Notes: generated by a model from the letters alone, not told the origin. 64,000 nucleotides of DNA from Nymphaea colorata (GCF_008831285.2 NC_045149.1:18863035-18927034), one strand, 5' to 3'. Counted from the stretch's first letter, positions 12,166-24,713 are shown. A program made the numbers and translations.

Positions 12166-12479
12166 CCCATCAAGCCTCATTGGATCTAATCACAAGGCTT
12201 ATGTGATCATTGAGATCATCAGCGCTCTGCCCTGGTCCATGCATGGCTCCATTTATATGCAACAGAGTGTCTACCACTATGGCAACGTTCTCATGAAAAT
12301 GATAATGGCAGATGAGATGAAGAAGTCTAATTGGGATCTTATATAAGTTAAGCCACAAGTTTATCAAATTTGTCATGTAAATGGGAAGAAAAGTGTTTCA
12401 TGCAAAGTGGGGAGGCTTTTGGCTGGTACCTAGCAGCTGAACATTGATTTATTTAAACTTCATAGTTAATATGTTTCTC

Positions 12480-12730
12480 TAGTACTCAATGCAAAATCAT
12501 GTTTGAGAGTCTCGGATCTAAAACCCATTCTGATCCAAGTTCTGCATGCATTGAGAGATCCACTCTCTTAAACGAAGCGTGAATTTCAGATCCACGGCTT
12601 TCAAATCCATTTCACATTGAAAGCCCATGGTTTTGGGATCAAACCAAGGCGCGACTACGGGAGATCCAGCTAGGGTTTGAAAATCCGCGCTGATATCATA
12701 TATATATATATCGCCTTGGATCTTAAGTAT
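12480..12730. repeat. GATC-rich dispersed repeat fragment
   Basis: It contains 'GATCCACGGCTTTCAAATC', almost the same as 'GATCCATGGCTTTCAAATC' near 31990, so the two are copies of one repeat family. Boundaries are approximate. Confidence 0.4.
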
Positions 12731-13059
12731 GAGGCCATCAAACACCAACAATATTTCTCTATTATCAAAGAGAAGACATATCAGTATAAGCAAAACCATA
12801 TGGTTAATTTCTTGAGGGTCAATTCTTTACATCAGCAATACCTAACTTATGCTCACGATTTTTCTAACACCAATAATGGCCGTCAGTCCCAAGCAATCAA
12901 AATTATATAGTTTAAAAGCTGCATAAAAAAAGCATATGCTAAGAACTGTGTCCGCGCAATTCTATTAATATCGAGTTAATGTTGTTTCGATTTGTTTACT
13001 TAGATGATAATATATCAAGTTAAAACTTTACCATTTTGCTCAATATTAACCGAACTAGG

Positions 13060-13140
13060 AGGTGCCCTTTTGGGGATTCGAACACGGTATGGTGGAAGAG
13101 ATGTCCATCCATGAGCTTGTGACCCAAATGAAAGCGTCAT
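13060..13140 (-). repeat. Possible tRNA-derived SINE fragment
   Basis: On the minus strand a B-box-like GTGTTCGAATCCCC (about 13075-13088) is preceded by an A-box-like AAGCTCATGGATGG about 30 nt upstream. No target duplication was recognised. Confidence 0.35.
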
Positions 13141-14023
13141 TGGGTTGGATATGGATATTGCCAACTCTAACCTTTGATCGCTAACCCCTTTTATAAATTT
13201 ATGAAAATCTTCAATACATGACTAAACTTTTGAAGTGTCACATTGATACCATTAAACTAGATCTAGGGTGATTTGTGTGCAACTTGAATTGCAACTAGAA
13301 TTGAGTTTGTTTCCCAAGTATGAAATTCTAGCTTGGCCGCTGCCAACTACCATTCACCCAATAAACATCACCAGGATCCGATTCATTTTTTGTGTTGACC
13401 ATTGCAAAAGAAATTTAAAGAAAAATTGAAGATATTTTTCTCTTTTCAGCTGAGTTATATGGGTACTTCAATGAGGTCCTCGTACTTGCATCACTATACA
13501 GACGTGACAAAGTGGGTACCTACTCACACATCTGTGTACTTTTAAATAGTAACTGATCTAACCTACTTACTTTTACTTGATTTAACTTGTTTCTTGCTCA
13601 GTTTCCGTTCTGTTTTTATGAGTTATTGGTCATTAACATGTACTATTTTTATTTATGTTATTTTTTATTTGAATGTTGTTTAAGTTTTGAACTTTTTTTG
13701 TGGTGTTTTACGTATATACATGTATATACCTTGTCGTACCCACATATCTACACTTTCTTAGGTTGTTGTGCCCATACTAACATTTTGGTACCACTACCCG
13801 AACTAGCACCTGTACCCATGTAACATAGTTTTTTTGAGTCAATAAATGCCATGCATAGTTGTTCTGAAGCTTGCATCCCCTTCCTAATTTTCGCTTCCCC
13901 ACTCCTGGTTTTGCTTCTTGCTTCACCCCATTGTCCTCCAACCACTTGGTCTATCTTAATTGAACATTTTAGAAGAAACGCTTCCCACGCTTCCTCTTCA
14001 CGTATCACTTCCTACTTTACACC

Positions 14024-14220
14024 AGAGTAGAGTCAAGGGGGGCCCGCATGGGCCTTGGCCCCACCTCAATTTTCTTTTAAAAAAAAATACATGTAAATTT
14101 TAGAGAATTTTACTTGTCCTACATAAAAATGTTAAAAAATAATATTTCGGCCGCTGTCAAAATTTAAAAACTTCAATTCAAACCCTTTACGAAAAAATTT
14201 GGCTCCACCCCTACTAGTAC
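14024..14220. mobile_element. Degenerate MITE-like element
   Basis: It starts with GTCAAGGGGGGCCC and 'GGCCTTGGCCCCACC' and ends with TTTGGCTCCACCCCTA. This resembles the hAT-type MITE at 11364, but the termini are worn and no target duplication is clear. Confidence 0.35.
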
Positions 14221-14769
14221 AAACTTCTGTAAGGCCATAGACTAAATTCAACTGAAATCTGTTTTAACATAGCTTGTAAGCTTTTTGAAATATAGTTTTT
14301 CATGTGGTTTATTTCTAGTGAAATCTGGACTAAAAAAAGATCGCAAGGAATGGAGATTAGAACAAGTAATTTCAGAGTACATGTTTCTATCTGAAATGAC
14401 CAAAATGCCCTTTCATTTTTTTTAAAAAAAAAACCGAGCTTCTTATGGAAGCACAAATGAAATGGTGGGAAAGTATTTCTGTAAAATGACTAAAACACCC
14501 CTTGCATCGAGTGACCCATTTTGGAAGGGGAAAACATGCATTTCATGCTGTTTACTTGAGGCTAATCATGTTAATGATACATTTGAACAATCATTTAACA
14601 AAAGATTTGAGAATTTTGTTCTTTGTCACCTTTATGTTCTTAACTAATATGTGACAAAAATCTTCTTGTTGATGGAAAAGAAAATATTTCACTAAGTTCG
14701 AGTGGGACTAACAATGCATTTTTAGTTTTTAACTGGACTTTACGTATTGCTTTTCATCCCATACTGCCA

Positions 14770-14965
14770 AGGGGGCGTTGGATATACCTAAAATTTAAGA
14801 ATCAAAATGATCATTTTTTAAGAAATTGGAGTCACTAAACAAACAGGGTATTTTGTTTCTGGAATTAGGAAACTAAAACTTGAAATTTTGATTCCATTTC
14901 AATTCAAGGAAAAATTATGCTTATGGAATTTTCATTCTTGAATCAAAATTGCAAACCATCAAAAG
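14770..14965. repeat. Possible MITE with GGGGGCGTTGGAT start
   Basis: It begins GGGGGCGTTGGAT and ends with the loosely complementary CCATCAAAAGCC. The AT-rich interior has several near-palindromic words. Similar GGCGTTTGATAG-type ends occur at 26.14 and 31.76 kb. Confidence 0.3.
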
Positions 14966-16389
14966 CCTTCTTATGAATCATGAGGACAACACCATGAAAA
15001 ACTTTATTCAATAGAATGACAAGGTTGAAGCTTATATACGAGAACCACCGCATTTCTCTGTGGCGGCATTTTTCTTGTGTTTCTTTATAGTGGCAGCATT
15101 TGGGAAGTCGTTAAGTTGGCCATGAAACTCATCTTGATGTCCCTTTACCATGTTTGGTAGAAGTGTAGAGCTATTTAGGGTGAGTTTGATAGCCTCGGAT
15201 CTCAGATGTAAGGCTGAATTCTTTCAGAAAATCTACATTTCATCAAACATGGAATTTGAAATCCTTAGATGTCAAATCCATGAAAGACCTCAAAACCGAG
15301 CATCTCAAGCCGGAAAGGCCGGAAAGGGGGGAGGTCCGATCTCTCACGAGGATTTCAGATCCATGCGGGAAGGGTTGGTGGACGAGGTGCAGTCCGTTTC
15401 GCATAAGGATGAAACCCTTCTAAGCAAAACAGAAGAAAATGGAGAGAGAAAAAGAGAGAGAGAGAGAGCCGATAAAATGAGAATAGATACCAAAATTTGG
15501 AGGGAGAAAAAGAGAGAGAGCCGATAAAATGGGAATGGATACCAAAATTTGGAGAGAGAGAGAGAGAGATGTCAGCAGAGAAAACAAAAAAAAAAAAAGG
15601 GAGGGAGAAGAAGCAAGAAGGAGAGAAAGAGAGGCAAACGCGACCTCAGAGTTAGAACCAAAATTCAGTTCCGTCGTTTTCAGTTACTTACTGAAGACAC
15701 CATGTGAAGGGGAGGAGGCAAGCAGCCAGCCGGTTCAGTATGTCCATGTGGCAAGAGACAAGAGAGTAGTACCAACTTGAAGTTCTCTCGTATTATGGAA
15801 TGTACATATGCATGTGAGTGTGGAGCACCTTGTCCACAACCCAAACACTTCTTGGCTAAGCCCCTCTTTTTCTTTAGGTCATGAATTTTTAACCTGGCTT
15901 TCATTGAATTAATTACCTGTTTTATGCTTTTTTCAAAAGAAATATGTACATAAATTTGCCCTTTACTAGGTGTTGTAGATGACAAATTTTTTTTTTTTAA
16001 AAAAAAAAACCATTACTGAAAACACCAGTCAACCAGTGCACCAGGAAGGGTTTATGTGATGGTTTAAGTCACATTTGGATAAATTATATATATATATATA
16101 TATGTTGGTTATCCTAGAGAGAGAAAGGAAAATAACATTTAACATAAGTCCAACAAAAAGTTGAACCAGAAAAAAAAGATTATATCTAAAAATCAGCTTT
16201 TAATTCTTGCAAGAAGGAAGATACCACCATTTTCCCATATAGACACCATATAAAAGGGAGGATGTCATGCGCTGAACTGAGATAGCTTCATTCTTATAAA
16301 TAATATCGTTCATGGAGTTTCAAATGACCTACCAAAGCTTAAACAACTAAATTGTCCAAATGATATATCATTTCTTTTTCTTTCTCGCT

Positions 16390-16737
16390 CTAACTGGTCC
16401 ATGGTTTAGGTCTTGAATCGTAGATAAGTTTGTGACTTCAATCAAAGACATAAAGACATAAGCTCATAAAGATTTGAAGACACTCAAAAAAAAAAAAAAC
16501 TGCAACTTGAGAGAGAAAGAGAATCGAACAAATTTCTTGCGGTTCTCAACTTATTACACAACTTTTTTCTAACTGGTCCATGGTTTAGGTATTGAATTGT
16601 AGATAAGTTTGTGACTTCAATCAAACACATAAGTTCATCTCACAAAAAAAAAAAAAAAACTGCAACGAGAGAGAGAGAGAGAGAGAAAAAAAAAAAAAGG
16701 AACAAATTTCTTGCGCTCCTCAACTTATTACATGAAA
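16390..16737. repeat. Two-copy tandem duplication, unit about 179 bp
   Basis: The copies start at 16390 and 16569 with CTAACTGGTCCATGGTTTAG. Both contain a poly-A tract, CTGCAAC, a GA-rich run and AACAAATTTCTTGCG. The second copy has an expanded GA/A run. Confidence 0.85.
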
Positions 16738-17385
16738 AGCTGCAACTTTTCAACTGACTGCATAGAGAATCGCTTCTTTGCTGCTTGCTTGCTTAGGCGA
16801 GTTGACACCAACTGCGACCGTTAGTCTAACGCCGGACGTTGACTGCACTATGTGCAATTCCTCCTTGGGAAGAGCGTTCATGTGTCACTTTATATCGCGG
16901 CTTTTCCATGTGAGCATGAAGACAATGCATGTCTCACTGGCCACGCCAATCCCCTTGTATTATTAGATTCTCATTCTTTTGGCAGCTCCTCTAATTTTTC
17001 AGGCCATCAACCTCGACAAAAACCAATAAAGTAGATAACAATTTTGCCGGAAAAAATGTCCCTCCCTCACATGGTTGGCCTTCATCTTTCCTCAATGCTT
17101 TTTCCCGAATTCTGAAATTTAAATTTCTAAAGGTGATGAATCTATATTGCCATGTGCATTTGCTACAATCGAGGGTATAATTTTCCAGTGTTTGTGTGAG
17201 TGAGCTTTGTATCTTTCTAGTATATAAATGATTTAAATTAATAAGCGTTAACGGAATTTGTCTGTTTATTTCAAAAGCATCCAGTAATATAAGATTTTTT
17301 TTTTTAAAAAGAAGTCAATAGAGACAATCCCAGTATTGCTTATGCTACTTTTTGTAGTTTGCAGTGGAGAGAATTAACATCTACA

Positions 17386-17434
17386 GGAATCAAACTAAAG
17401 ACATGTTGACCGTGACATTCAGGCCAACTAGCTA
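17386..17434 (-). repeat. Possible degenerate tRNA/SINE head
   Basis: On the minus strand an A-box-like TAGCTAGTTGG (17424-17434) is followed 28 nt later by a B-box-like GTTTGATTCC (17386-17395). This spacing fits a tRNA-derived SINE head. No complete tRNA fold is present. Confidence 0.3.
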
Positions 17435-17734
17435 TGCGAAGTCCTTCGAAACACATATGATATGTCTTCTATGAACTAATTTCCGAATTGTTTAGCTAGA
17501 TCTGGTTTTTAAAAATGGTTCAAGTTATCAATTCAATTAACCAAATCGATTGGGATCTGACTTGATCCAACTAGTTATAAACATCGGATCTTATGCGAGT
17601 CGATCGGATCAGTAGAGGGCTTAAAAAGTGTACCCAATTGCTATTTAATTGCACAGGATCTGACTTAAATTCGAATATCTATCCGAATCATATAGATCAT
17701 TGAATTGGGTGGGATCCTTATGCACTGCCTTTCA

Positions 17735-17880
17735 TACATTTCGGATTCAACCCACATAAGAATCTAGTGCAACTGAGTACATTTCTAGCGTATCAAGGAC
17801 TCCATGAAGGAGATGCGGCTTGGACTTGGATCTACTGGCCCGAACACATTCACTTCAAATCGATATCTGGTTAATTTTCT
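17735..17880. repeat. Dispersed repeat, paired with 26480-26690
   Basis: Shared words in the same order are ACATTTCGGATT, AATCTAGTG, 'GGAGA.GCG.C.TGGA', TTGGATCTACTGG and GATATCTGGT. These are two diverged copies of one repeat. No coding potential was found. Confidence 0.6.
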
Positions 17881-18011
17881 GAGCAAAACAGGATATGATT
17901 GTTATCTAACTTATTAATTAAAATATTATAATAAAAGTTCATAGAATGCCATTTTTAATTAGATTAACAATTGGTAACTTATTCATTACCATTAAGTGAT
18001 AAGTTCACAAT

Positions 18012-18208
18012 CTATAATAGCGCACATCCACCGTTTGCAGTCCATATAAGTAGTTTTAAATAAAATTAAACTGGCAAGTAACAACCAAGCTTTTATTGAG
18101 CCCCTACTTTGTGAACTATAATAACGCACATCCACCGTTTGCAGTCCATATAAGTAGCTTTCACTAAAATTAAACTGGCAAGTGACAACCAAGCTTCTAC
18201 TGAGCCGC
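18012..18208. repeat. Two-copy tandem duplication, unit 104 bp
   Basis: CGCACATCCACCGTTTGCAG occurs at 18021 and 18125, and both copies continue through TAAACTGGCAAGT and ACAACCAAGCTT with few differences. Confidence 0.9.
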
Positions 18209-18947
18209 TAGTCCAAGCAACTATGCTATGCCCTTACGACTAACTGAATGATAAATGGGGTTTTCATGCAACGCAAGCTACAGCGATTTATATCAAATGA
18301 CCTCTTCATTACTTAACATTGAATACGTTGAAAGCGATTACTTGGTGAACAAGTTAGATTTAGAAAAAGCTACGTTACATAAAGTTGTGCATCTTTCTAT
18401 TTAATCAAGTTGTCAACAATTGCTTGCCTTGACCAATGGTAAGCTGCAGATCGAACAATTCTTTTCAATTCAAAGGCTTGATATGAAGCCACCAACTGTG
18501 CAAAATTTTACTGAAATATCATTTTTCAAAATTTATATATATGGCCGTACATGAGCCGAGTCGAGCAATAGATGGTGAGCTTGAGTTCGACTGGTTTATC
18601 AACTCTTCATTTGACTTGATCTCTTTCTTTGGTTTTAAGTTTTTTTTTTTTAAAAAAAAGATAACTTAGATTAGACGAGGTTGCACGCATTTAATCGAGT
18701 CGAGTTCATGTAACTCGAACTCGATTTGTTTATAAGCTCGAGTTAGCTTGACTCATTGTAGTATTGGCTACGTAAATGTTGTATTATTTAAAACAACGTT
18801 CCATGTCTTTAATAGGAACAAGTAGACAAATAACACCTCCTGTGCCCATGGAGAAGCTTTAGATAGAATGATGATGGTGTACCTTCAACTTGTTATTGTA
18901 TTTGGCCTGAAAAAACATAACATTCTTGAGATCCAATTGACAGTCGG

Positions 18948-19108
18948 GCTCCCACTTGTTCGCATGCTCGACCAGCTATGCAATATCAAATCCGATTAAT
19001 CTAAAACGGAACGCAACATCCCCTTGATGTAAGCTCCCACTTGTTCGCCTGCTCGACCAGCTATGCAATATCAGATCCGGTTAATCTAAAACGGAACGCA
19101 ACATCCCT
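18948..19108. repeat. Two-copy tandem duplication, unit 85 bp
   Basis: GCTCCCACTTGTTCGC starts at 18948 and 19033. The copies run through GCTCGACCAGCTATGCAATA and AAAACGGAACGCAACATCCC and are nearly identical. Confidence 0.9.
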
Positions 19109-20849
19109 TTTCTACATCAGGACACACCGTTCCCCTCAAATTACATGGCAAAAAAAAAGGGAAAGTGAAGATCGACCAACCTGTAACTTTTAAGGCCCAC
19201 TATCAACTAAAAAGGGCCTGAATGATTGCCAGAGAAGAAGTCGAAGTAGAAAAGTTATTTCATTAGCTGATACTCATTCTTTCGTTATTTACACCGAACA
19301 TTTCTTAACGGGCTCCGCAGATTTTCCACGATGCTTACTGATCATAAGAATTCAAAGGATTCTTTCAACAATTTGGTGAATGAGAAATGCCAAATCTCCT
19401 TTAGGGAATATCGGCGGCGAAATTTTGCGCCGGAAAATCTAGACTTTCATGAAAGAAAAAGAAAAGCAAAGAGAGAGAGAGAGAGAGAGAGAGAAATCTT
19501 GTAGTTCCTTTCTTCTTTTACTTTCTTATGATGAAGAAGGATCATTCCAATTAATAGTTAATTTGACCTTCTTTTGGAATAGCACCCTAAGGCTGCAGAG
19601 TGGACCAATGTTGTAAAACTCAGTGACTTGGGACTCGATTCGGTTGTTCTTGACTCATGACTCAGCGGGTCAATTCGACGACTAGGACCAGGTTATGTTG
19701 ACTCATAACTTGTCTTTTAAACATAAAAAAAATTTGTAAAATGACTTAATTTTCACTCATATGATTCAAAAGCAAGACAAATTAACATAAAGTGAAGTCA
19801 CAACTAAGTTCGTCCTCCATGAAACTTAGCATGTCTAATGCAAAAACATTAAATAAACTCAATCAATTTCGTTAATATTGCTTCGCTTAAACAAACTGAA
19901 CTTGTATCTTTAATAAAGTAACAAACATAACTTATATCTGAACATGTACCAACTATATATATATAAAAAAAAAACAATAATCGACAGCTCTGTTCTTACT
20001 GCTGCTCTCAAGAAGGTCCCACATTGATCTCCTTTTGTGACCTCTGCACATCAAATTCTACCAAAAAAAAAAAAAGAAAGAAGAGCAGAATCTAAACCAT
20101 TGGTTTGATTAGAAAAACATAAGAGCAGAAAAAGGGGAAGCGAACGTGATTCTGTTGAGTGAGCCTTTCAACTGCATATTCTTGGCAAGGCAGACCAACC
20201 TTTCAGTCGATTCTGCAAAACGAAATTGCTAAGACAACCAACAATGGCGGATTTAATAAGATGGTATCAATGCTTTTTATGCTTTGATGGATGGGCTGCC
20301 CTTGTGAGGAGATGCTGCCAAAGTACAGGAAGGCTCACGAGCTCATTCTTTGCAACTGGCCTTTTTCTTCGCAGCAGAGAAAGAGCAGTGATTCGCTTTA
20401 ATAATGGGATTAACTATGGCCAAGTATCTGCACAAGAATATCCTCTTTCAAAACCAATGTACTGAACAATTCTTGCTTCCCCACATGATATTTTTTTTTT
20501 TAAAAGAGAATTTCAGCATCCGAGAATCTAGCGTCTTTACAAATCAAACTTGAATACTGCAACAGATATTAATCATGAACCAATGGTATAAATGGCATTG
20601 GGGTTCAGAAATAGTGCTTAAAATACCAAACATGGAATCTATAGGGGCAATATATATATAATGTATGTGCAGGAAGGGATCAGACCTTGTCAACACATTT
20701 GCTGTCACAATTTTGATAGGCGACTTTATCTCTCTTCTAGTTGAATGTTCAATCCTTCATTATTAGAAAAACTCAATCAAAACGTTCTCTTTCTTTACTC
20801 CATACTTTGCTTCACATCCGATGAAAAAAGATGGATAATGGGCTATATG

Positions 20850-20883
<34 letters not shown>
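20850..20883. repeat. (TA)n microsatellite
   Basis: A pure TA run of about 34 bp. Confidence 0.95.
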
Positions 20884-20889
<6 letters not shown>

Positions 20890-21302
20890 TTTTTTTATTT
20901 GGGCATTATCTTGAGCATATAGCGTTTGAATTCAATTTCCTCCAATTTATTGCACGTCTTGACTACCGACGCCTTTTACTATCAATGGTCAAAGCTCCTT
21001 TCAGTCCTTGATGGCTCTTATGGACATTTTCGCCCTTACGCAAACCCTAAAGCCTTAGTCGTCCCTTGACATCGGATTTCCATTTTATTAAAATTTTGAA
21101 AGAATGGAGACCGGTATTATTCAAATACGTGAAAAAGTGGATTACATGAATAACTGAATTTGCTATGAATTATTCATTTAGTGACAAAATTTTTGAGGAT
21201 ATAATCGTACTTTGAGCAAACAAAAGTACAATATGGACATTAATTAAGAGAGAGAGAGAGAATTGAGAGTGCGCCACAAGTGCACAGCACCTCTCTGTAA
21301 CT

Positions 21303-21326
21303 CTGCCTCTCTCTCTCTCTCTCTCA
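21303..21326. repeat. (CT)n run in the 5' flank of the PDLP-type gene
   Basis: A CT run lies about 145-165 bp upstream of the ATG, and a GA run is at 21247-21262. Pyrimidine-rich tracts of this kind are common in plant 5'UTRs. Confidence 0.8.
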
Positions 21327-21467
21327 TTGCATCTCCCCAAACCCTCACCCCTAGGCTCTGCTGTCTCCAAACCCCTCCCCTCAGTTCACACTTAGGCCAG
21401 TGGCAGCGGAACCCTCCCGGAATACCGCCTCACCTCGCCGGTATACTGCCTTCCCCATCATGATTTA

Positions 21468-22632
21468 ATGGGTCCCCCGACTTCAGCAGCTGTCGTCCTC
21501 CTGGCCTTCTGCATCTCCGCCATCTCATTCCTCCTCCCCACCGGCGAGGCCGCCCAAAACCTGCTGGAGGTCGTCTACCAGGGCTGCTCTAGCACCACAT
21601 TCCCCAAGAATGGCGGGTTCGACCAGACGCTCACCTCACTCTTCAGCACCCTCACCTCGCAGGCCTCCCAAAGCCGCTTCTACAAGACCTCCGCCGGCTC
21701 CGGTGACCACGCCATCTCTGCCCTCTTCCAGTGCCGCGGCGACCTGAGCAACGGGGACTGCTCCGACTGCGTCAAGCGGCTCCCCGAAGAGGCCAACCGC
21801 CTTTGCGGCCCGACCACCGCCGCGAGGGTGCAGCTACAGGGGTGCTACCTCCAGTATACCGCTGGCGACCCCAACCAGGTGTCCGGCACTGAGCTGCTCT
21901 ACTCCAAGTGCGCATCTTCGCGGGTGACAGATTCGACCTTCCTCCAGATGCGGCAGGCGGCCTTCTCCGACGTGCAGAACGGCATCCAGGGTGGGAGCGG
22001 CTTCTACACCGTCGACGATGGCGGTGTCTATGCTCTGGGGCAGTGCGAGGGCGATCTTTCCATCTCCGACTGCGGCGTCTGCTTGAAATCCGCCTTCCGG
22101 GAGATCGAGAATCGCTGCGGGGGGGTGAAGTCCGGCCAGGTTTACCTCTCTCGTTGCTACGCGACATACGCGTACTACCCCGATGGTGGCGCCGGTGGAT
22201 ACGGCAACTACGGCGCCGGAGGAGGTGAACAAGCTCATCCCTTTTTCTGAAGATGGGTGGGAGTGCTGTCTTTCATTTTTGGGGGGCTTTTTCCTGGTTC
22301 GCATAGCCGAACACAGCTTATCAGATGCTTTTTTGGGTTTGACGGCTTTACTTTTTTGGTGGTTTTCAGGTTCGTCCGGCCACGCGCAGCAGACGGGGAA
22401 GACGGTGGCAATTGTGGTGGGGGGTGCGGCTCTGCTGTTCTTCGTGTTCGTATGCCTTTGCTTTGTCAGGTCCCTCTGGAAGAAACATGATGGTGAGGAA
22501 ATTTCGGATATGACTGCACGTCTCTCTCCCCATTGGCTTTTGATATCTCATTTTCAACTTTTTAGTGATAAGAACCTTATCTCTTAATTCTTCATTTATT
22601 TCTTGGGCATTCATGTTTCTTCAGATTATTGA
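21468..22632 (+). CDS. Plasmodesmata-located protein (cysteine-rich repeat secretory, double DUF26)
   Basis: PDLP-type proteins are type I membrane proteins placed at plasmodesmata, where they restrict cell-to-cell traffic and promote callose deposition. My model joins 21468-22224, 22370-22492 and 22625-22632 (295 aa); all junctions are GT-AG and the phases close. The order is a signal peptide (about residues 1-28), DUF26-1 with C89-X8-C98-X2-C101 plus C113 and C126, DUF26-2 with C193-X8-C202-X2-C205 plus C217 and C230, a Gly/Tyr-rich linker, a transmembrane helix (about 264-286) and a very short tail ending KKHDDY. There is no kinase domain, which separates it from DUF26 receptor kinases. 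The last exon carries only 8 coding nt. Exon 1 is strikingly GC-rich against its AT-rich surroundings. Reading through the first intron would drop the membrane helix. Confidence 0.93.
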
Positions 22633-23711
22633 GACGAGGAAGGTGAGAAAGGGACGCCGAGGACTTTGAGGTGTAATTGTGGCATCTCAGGTTCATTACA
22701 GAGTGAGAAGAGAAAGGATTGAAGGGCACAAGTTTTGGTATTTATATTTGATGAAAAGCACTAGGGGAATGATTGATATATTGTAGATTGTATTCTTTTG
22801 GAAGATCTTGTTGTTGGGGGAGGAGAGAGTAGCAGAGAAGAATGAAAACGCTTCTTTTTTCATTTCAGTGGGTGGATGAACATCTGGGGTTCCCCGTTGT
22901 CTCACTCTCTCCGGAGAGCGGCATCAATAACAAGTGTTGCAAATTTTGTGGCCTGAGAATCTTGTTAATGTATATGAATCCATCTTCTCTCTCTCTTTCC
23001 TCTCTGTAAAAATTGGTTTTTAGCCTTTTCTTGTATGTGGTAATTCGTTTGTTTTGCCCATCGAGGTAAAACTTCCGAAATGGAAGATTGCTGTATCATA
23101 CAACCTACTGAATCTCAAGGTGGCAGTTAAAATTGCAGCATCTTTTTATAGCACAGATTGGCGCAACTGCAACCTGCCTTAAAGGCCGTCTTTTCACAGC
23201 AAAAAGCATTCAAATTTTAAATTTTTTAATCTGTTCTTCCTTCCCAGACTAAGAAAGCTTAGTGTGAAACCGATTGCCACCTTTCTTAGTTGCTTAGATT
23301 ATACGAAAAGAGAGGAAAAGATTGATCAGATGTATTTAGCTCCTCCTTTCGTATGTTGGTTGTCTTTTCCCCTGAAAAGGAAGCTCGTTATTTAATTGTG
23401 ACCATTCGCAGGAGCTCACCATTTACTGCACTATGGTGCCTCGCTGATATGTGGGGCTTTTTTCCTGACTTCTTAATAAATTATTTTCTTCTTTTTGGAT
23501 GCTGTAAAGGGGTTCTTCGTTTTAAATAAAATAACATAAATGGTGATGAAGGAATCATATGATACATTGCCTGTCATACAAGTTTTTCCTTTTAATATAA
23601 TAAGAGCATGTTATTATTATAATTGGCAGTTGATTATGATTAGAGTAACAAAAGAATGGACTTCAGATGTTTGGAGTGAATTGTCAATCACAACACAGTT
23701 TTTGCCAAAGG

Positions 23712-23780
23712 GGAATGTTGTCGCAGTGATGGCAGGAATGCAATAGGTCAGAGTGTTGGGTTCGAATTTTGAACATCTTG
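23712..23780 (+). repeat. Possible tRNA-derived SINE fragment
   Basis: GGGAATGTTGTCGCAGTGATGG contains an A-box-like core and is followed about 28 nt later by the B-box-like GGGTTCGAATTTT (23758-23770). The spacing fits a SINE head. No target duplication was found. Confidence 0.4.
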
Positions 23781-24689
23781 GTTCTATGTTTCCGCAGTTT
23801 TGTTTTCTCAACAATAATTTGAATCTCACGGACCCACAGGAGCGTGGGCTGGAGATCCGGATATGATTCTTCAAAAAGCATCGCGGGGAAAATTACCAAA
23901 TTTTATTTAGAATATTTGAAAACAACCAGCGTGCCCTTGCCTGCTTAAATCCAACGGTTGAGAGCTAACAGTACTCTCGTCTCGTGTTTGGTCATCTGTC
24001 AAATCTCTCTAAAGAGCTTTTCGCCATCCCACCACCTTTGTCTCCTCCCTTGCTTCTCAAATCTCAATACAAGTAGTATTGCGCTAAAGTACCCATTATA
24101 ACGTCTATTCATTTAAAAATATGTATATAATTGATGGCCATCGTATGATTTCAATCTGTGTTTCTTGGCAGTGTGGCGCAAATTGCGTTTTAAAAAAAAG
24201 AAACTCGAAAAAAAATGTGATAAATTAAATGGCCGTTTAAAACTTTTAAAAAACCCCAATTTTTGAAAAAAAAATAAAAATGAAAAAAAAAACATGTTTT
24301 TAACTAGTTTTTAATGTGTTTTTTCGTTTTTTCCTTTTTTCAAAAATTTTTAATGCCAAACAGTTTTTTTTATATTTTTTATTTGTTGCAAATCTGCTTA
24401 TTTTTTATGTTTGTATTATTAGTTTCTCACTTATTTTATTTTATTTCAATTTTTAGTTTTTTAAAATTTTTAAAAATTTACCTTTTTTTTGTTTTTTTTC
24501 AAGTTCATCATGCCATTTAAAACTTCGGACTATGCCTGCAAAAGTATGAGCACATTAAAAGATAGAAAGATAGGTGATGGAAATCCAAAATTTCTTTGAC
24601 AATGTAATTCTGCAGTTGTTGTATGCTTGTATAACTTTTTTGGCAATGTATCGGGTTGCATGCTACAGATGGCAGGAAAATTTCAGTTA

Positions 24690-24713
24690 TATATATATAT
24701 ATATATATATATA
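24690..24713. repeat. (TA)n microsatellite
   Basis: A pure TA run. Confidence 0.9.

Larger units (their letters stand above)
12731..21246. other. Gene-free repeat-rich stretch
   Basis: There is no gene with a recognisable domain in this interval. It is filled by degenerate repeats, tandem duplications (16.39, 18.01 and 18.95 kb), microsatellites and homopolymer runs. The frames at 15150-15780 are mostly GAGAGA/AAAAGA low-complexity coding, and 20226-20465 has no known similarity that I can name. Confidence 0.5.

Noticed and set aside
15150-15780. Two plus-strand frames of 125 and 83 codons
   Set aside because: Mostly GAGAGA/AAAGAG low-complexity Arg-Glu-Lys sequence with no domain and no splice support.
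21772-22304. Long antisense and frame-shifted frames across the PDLP-type gene
   Set aside because: They are shadows caused by the high GC content of exon 1. The sense frame has the signal peptide and both DUF26 signatures.
24113-24520. Phe/Lys-rich frames on both strands near 24.1-24.5 kb
   Set aside because: Homopolymer T and A tracts generate them; no real protein composition.
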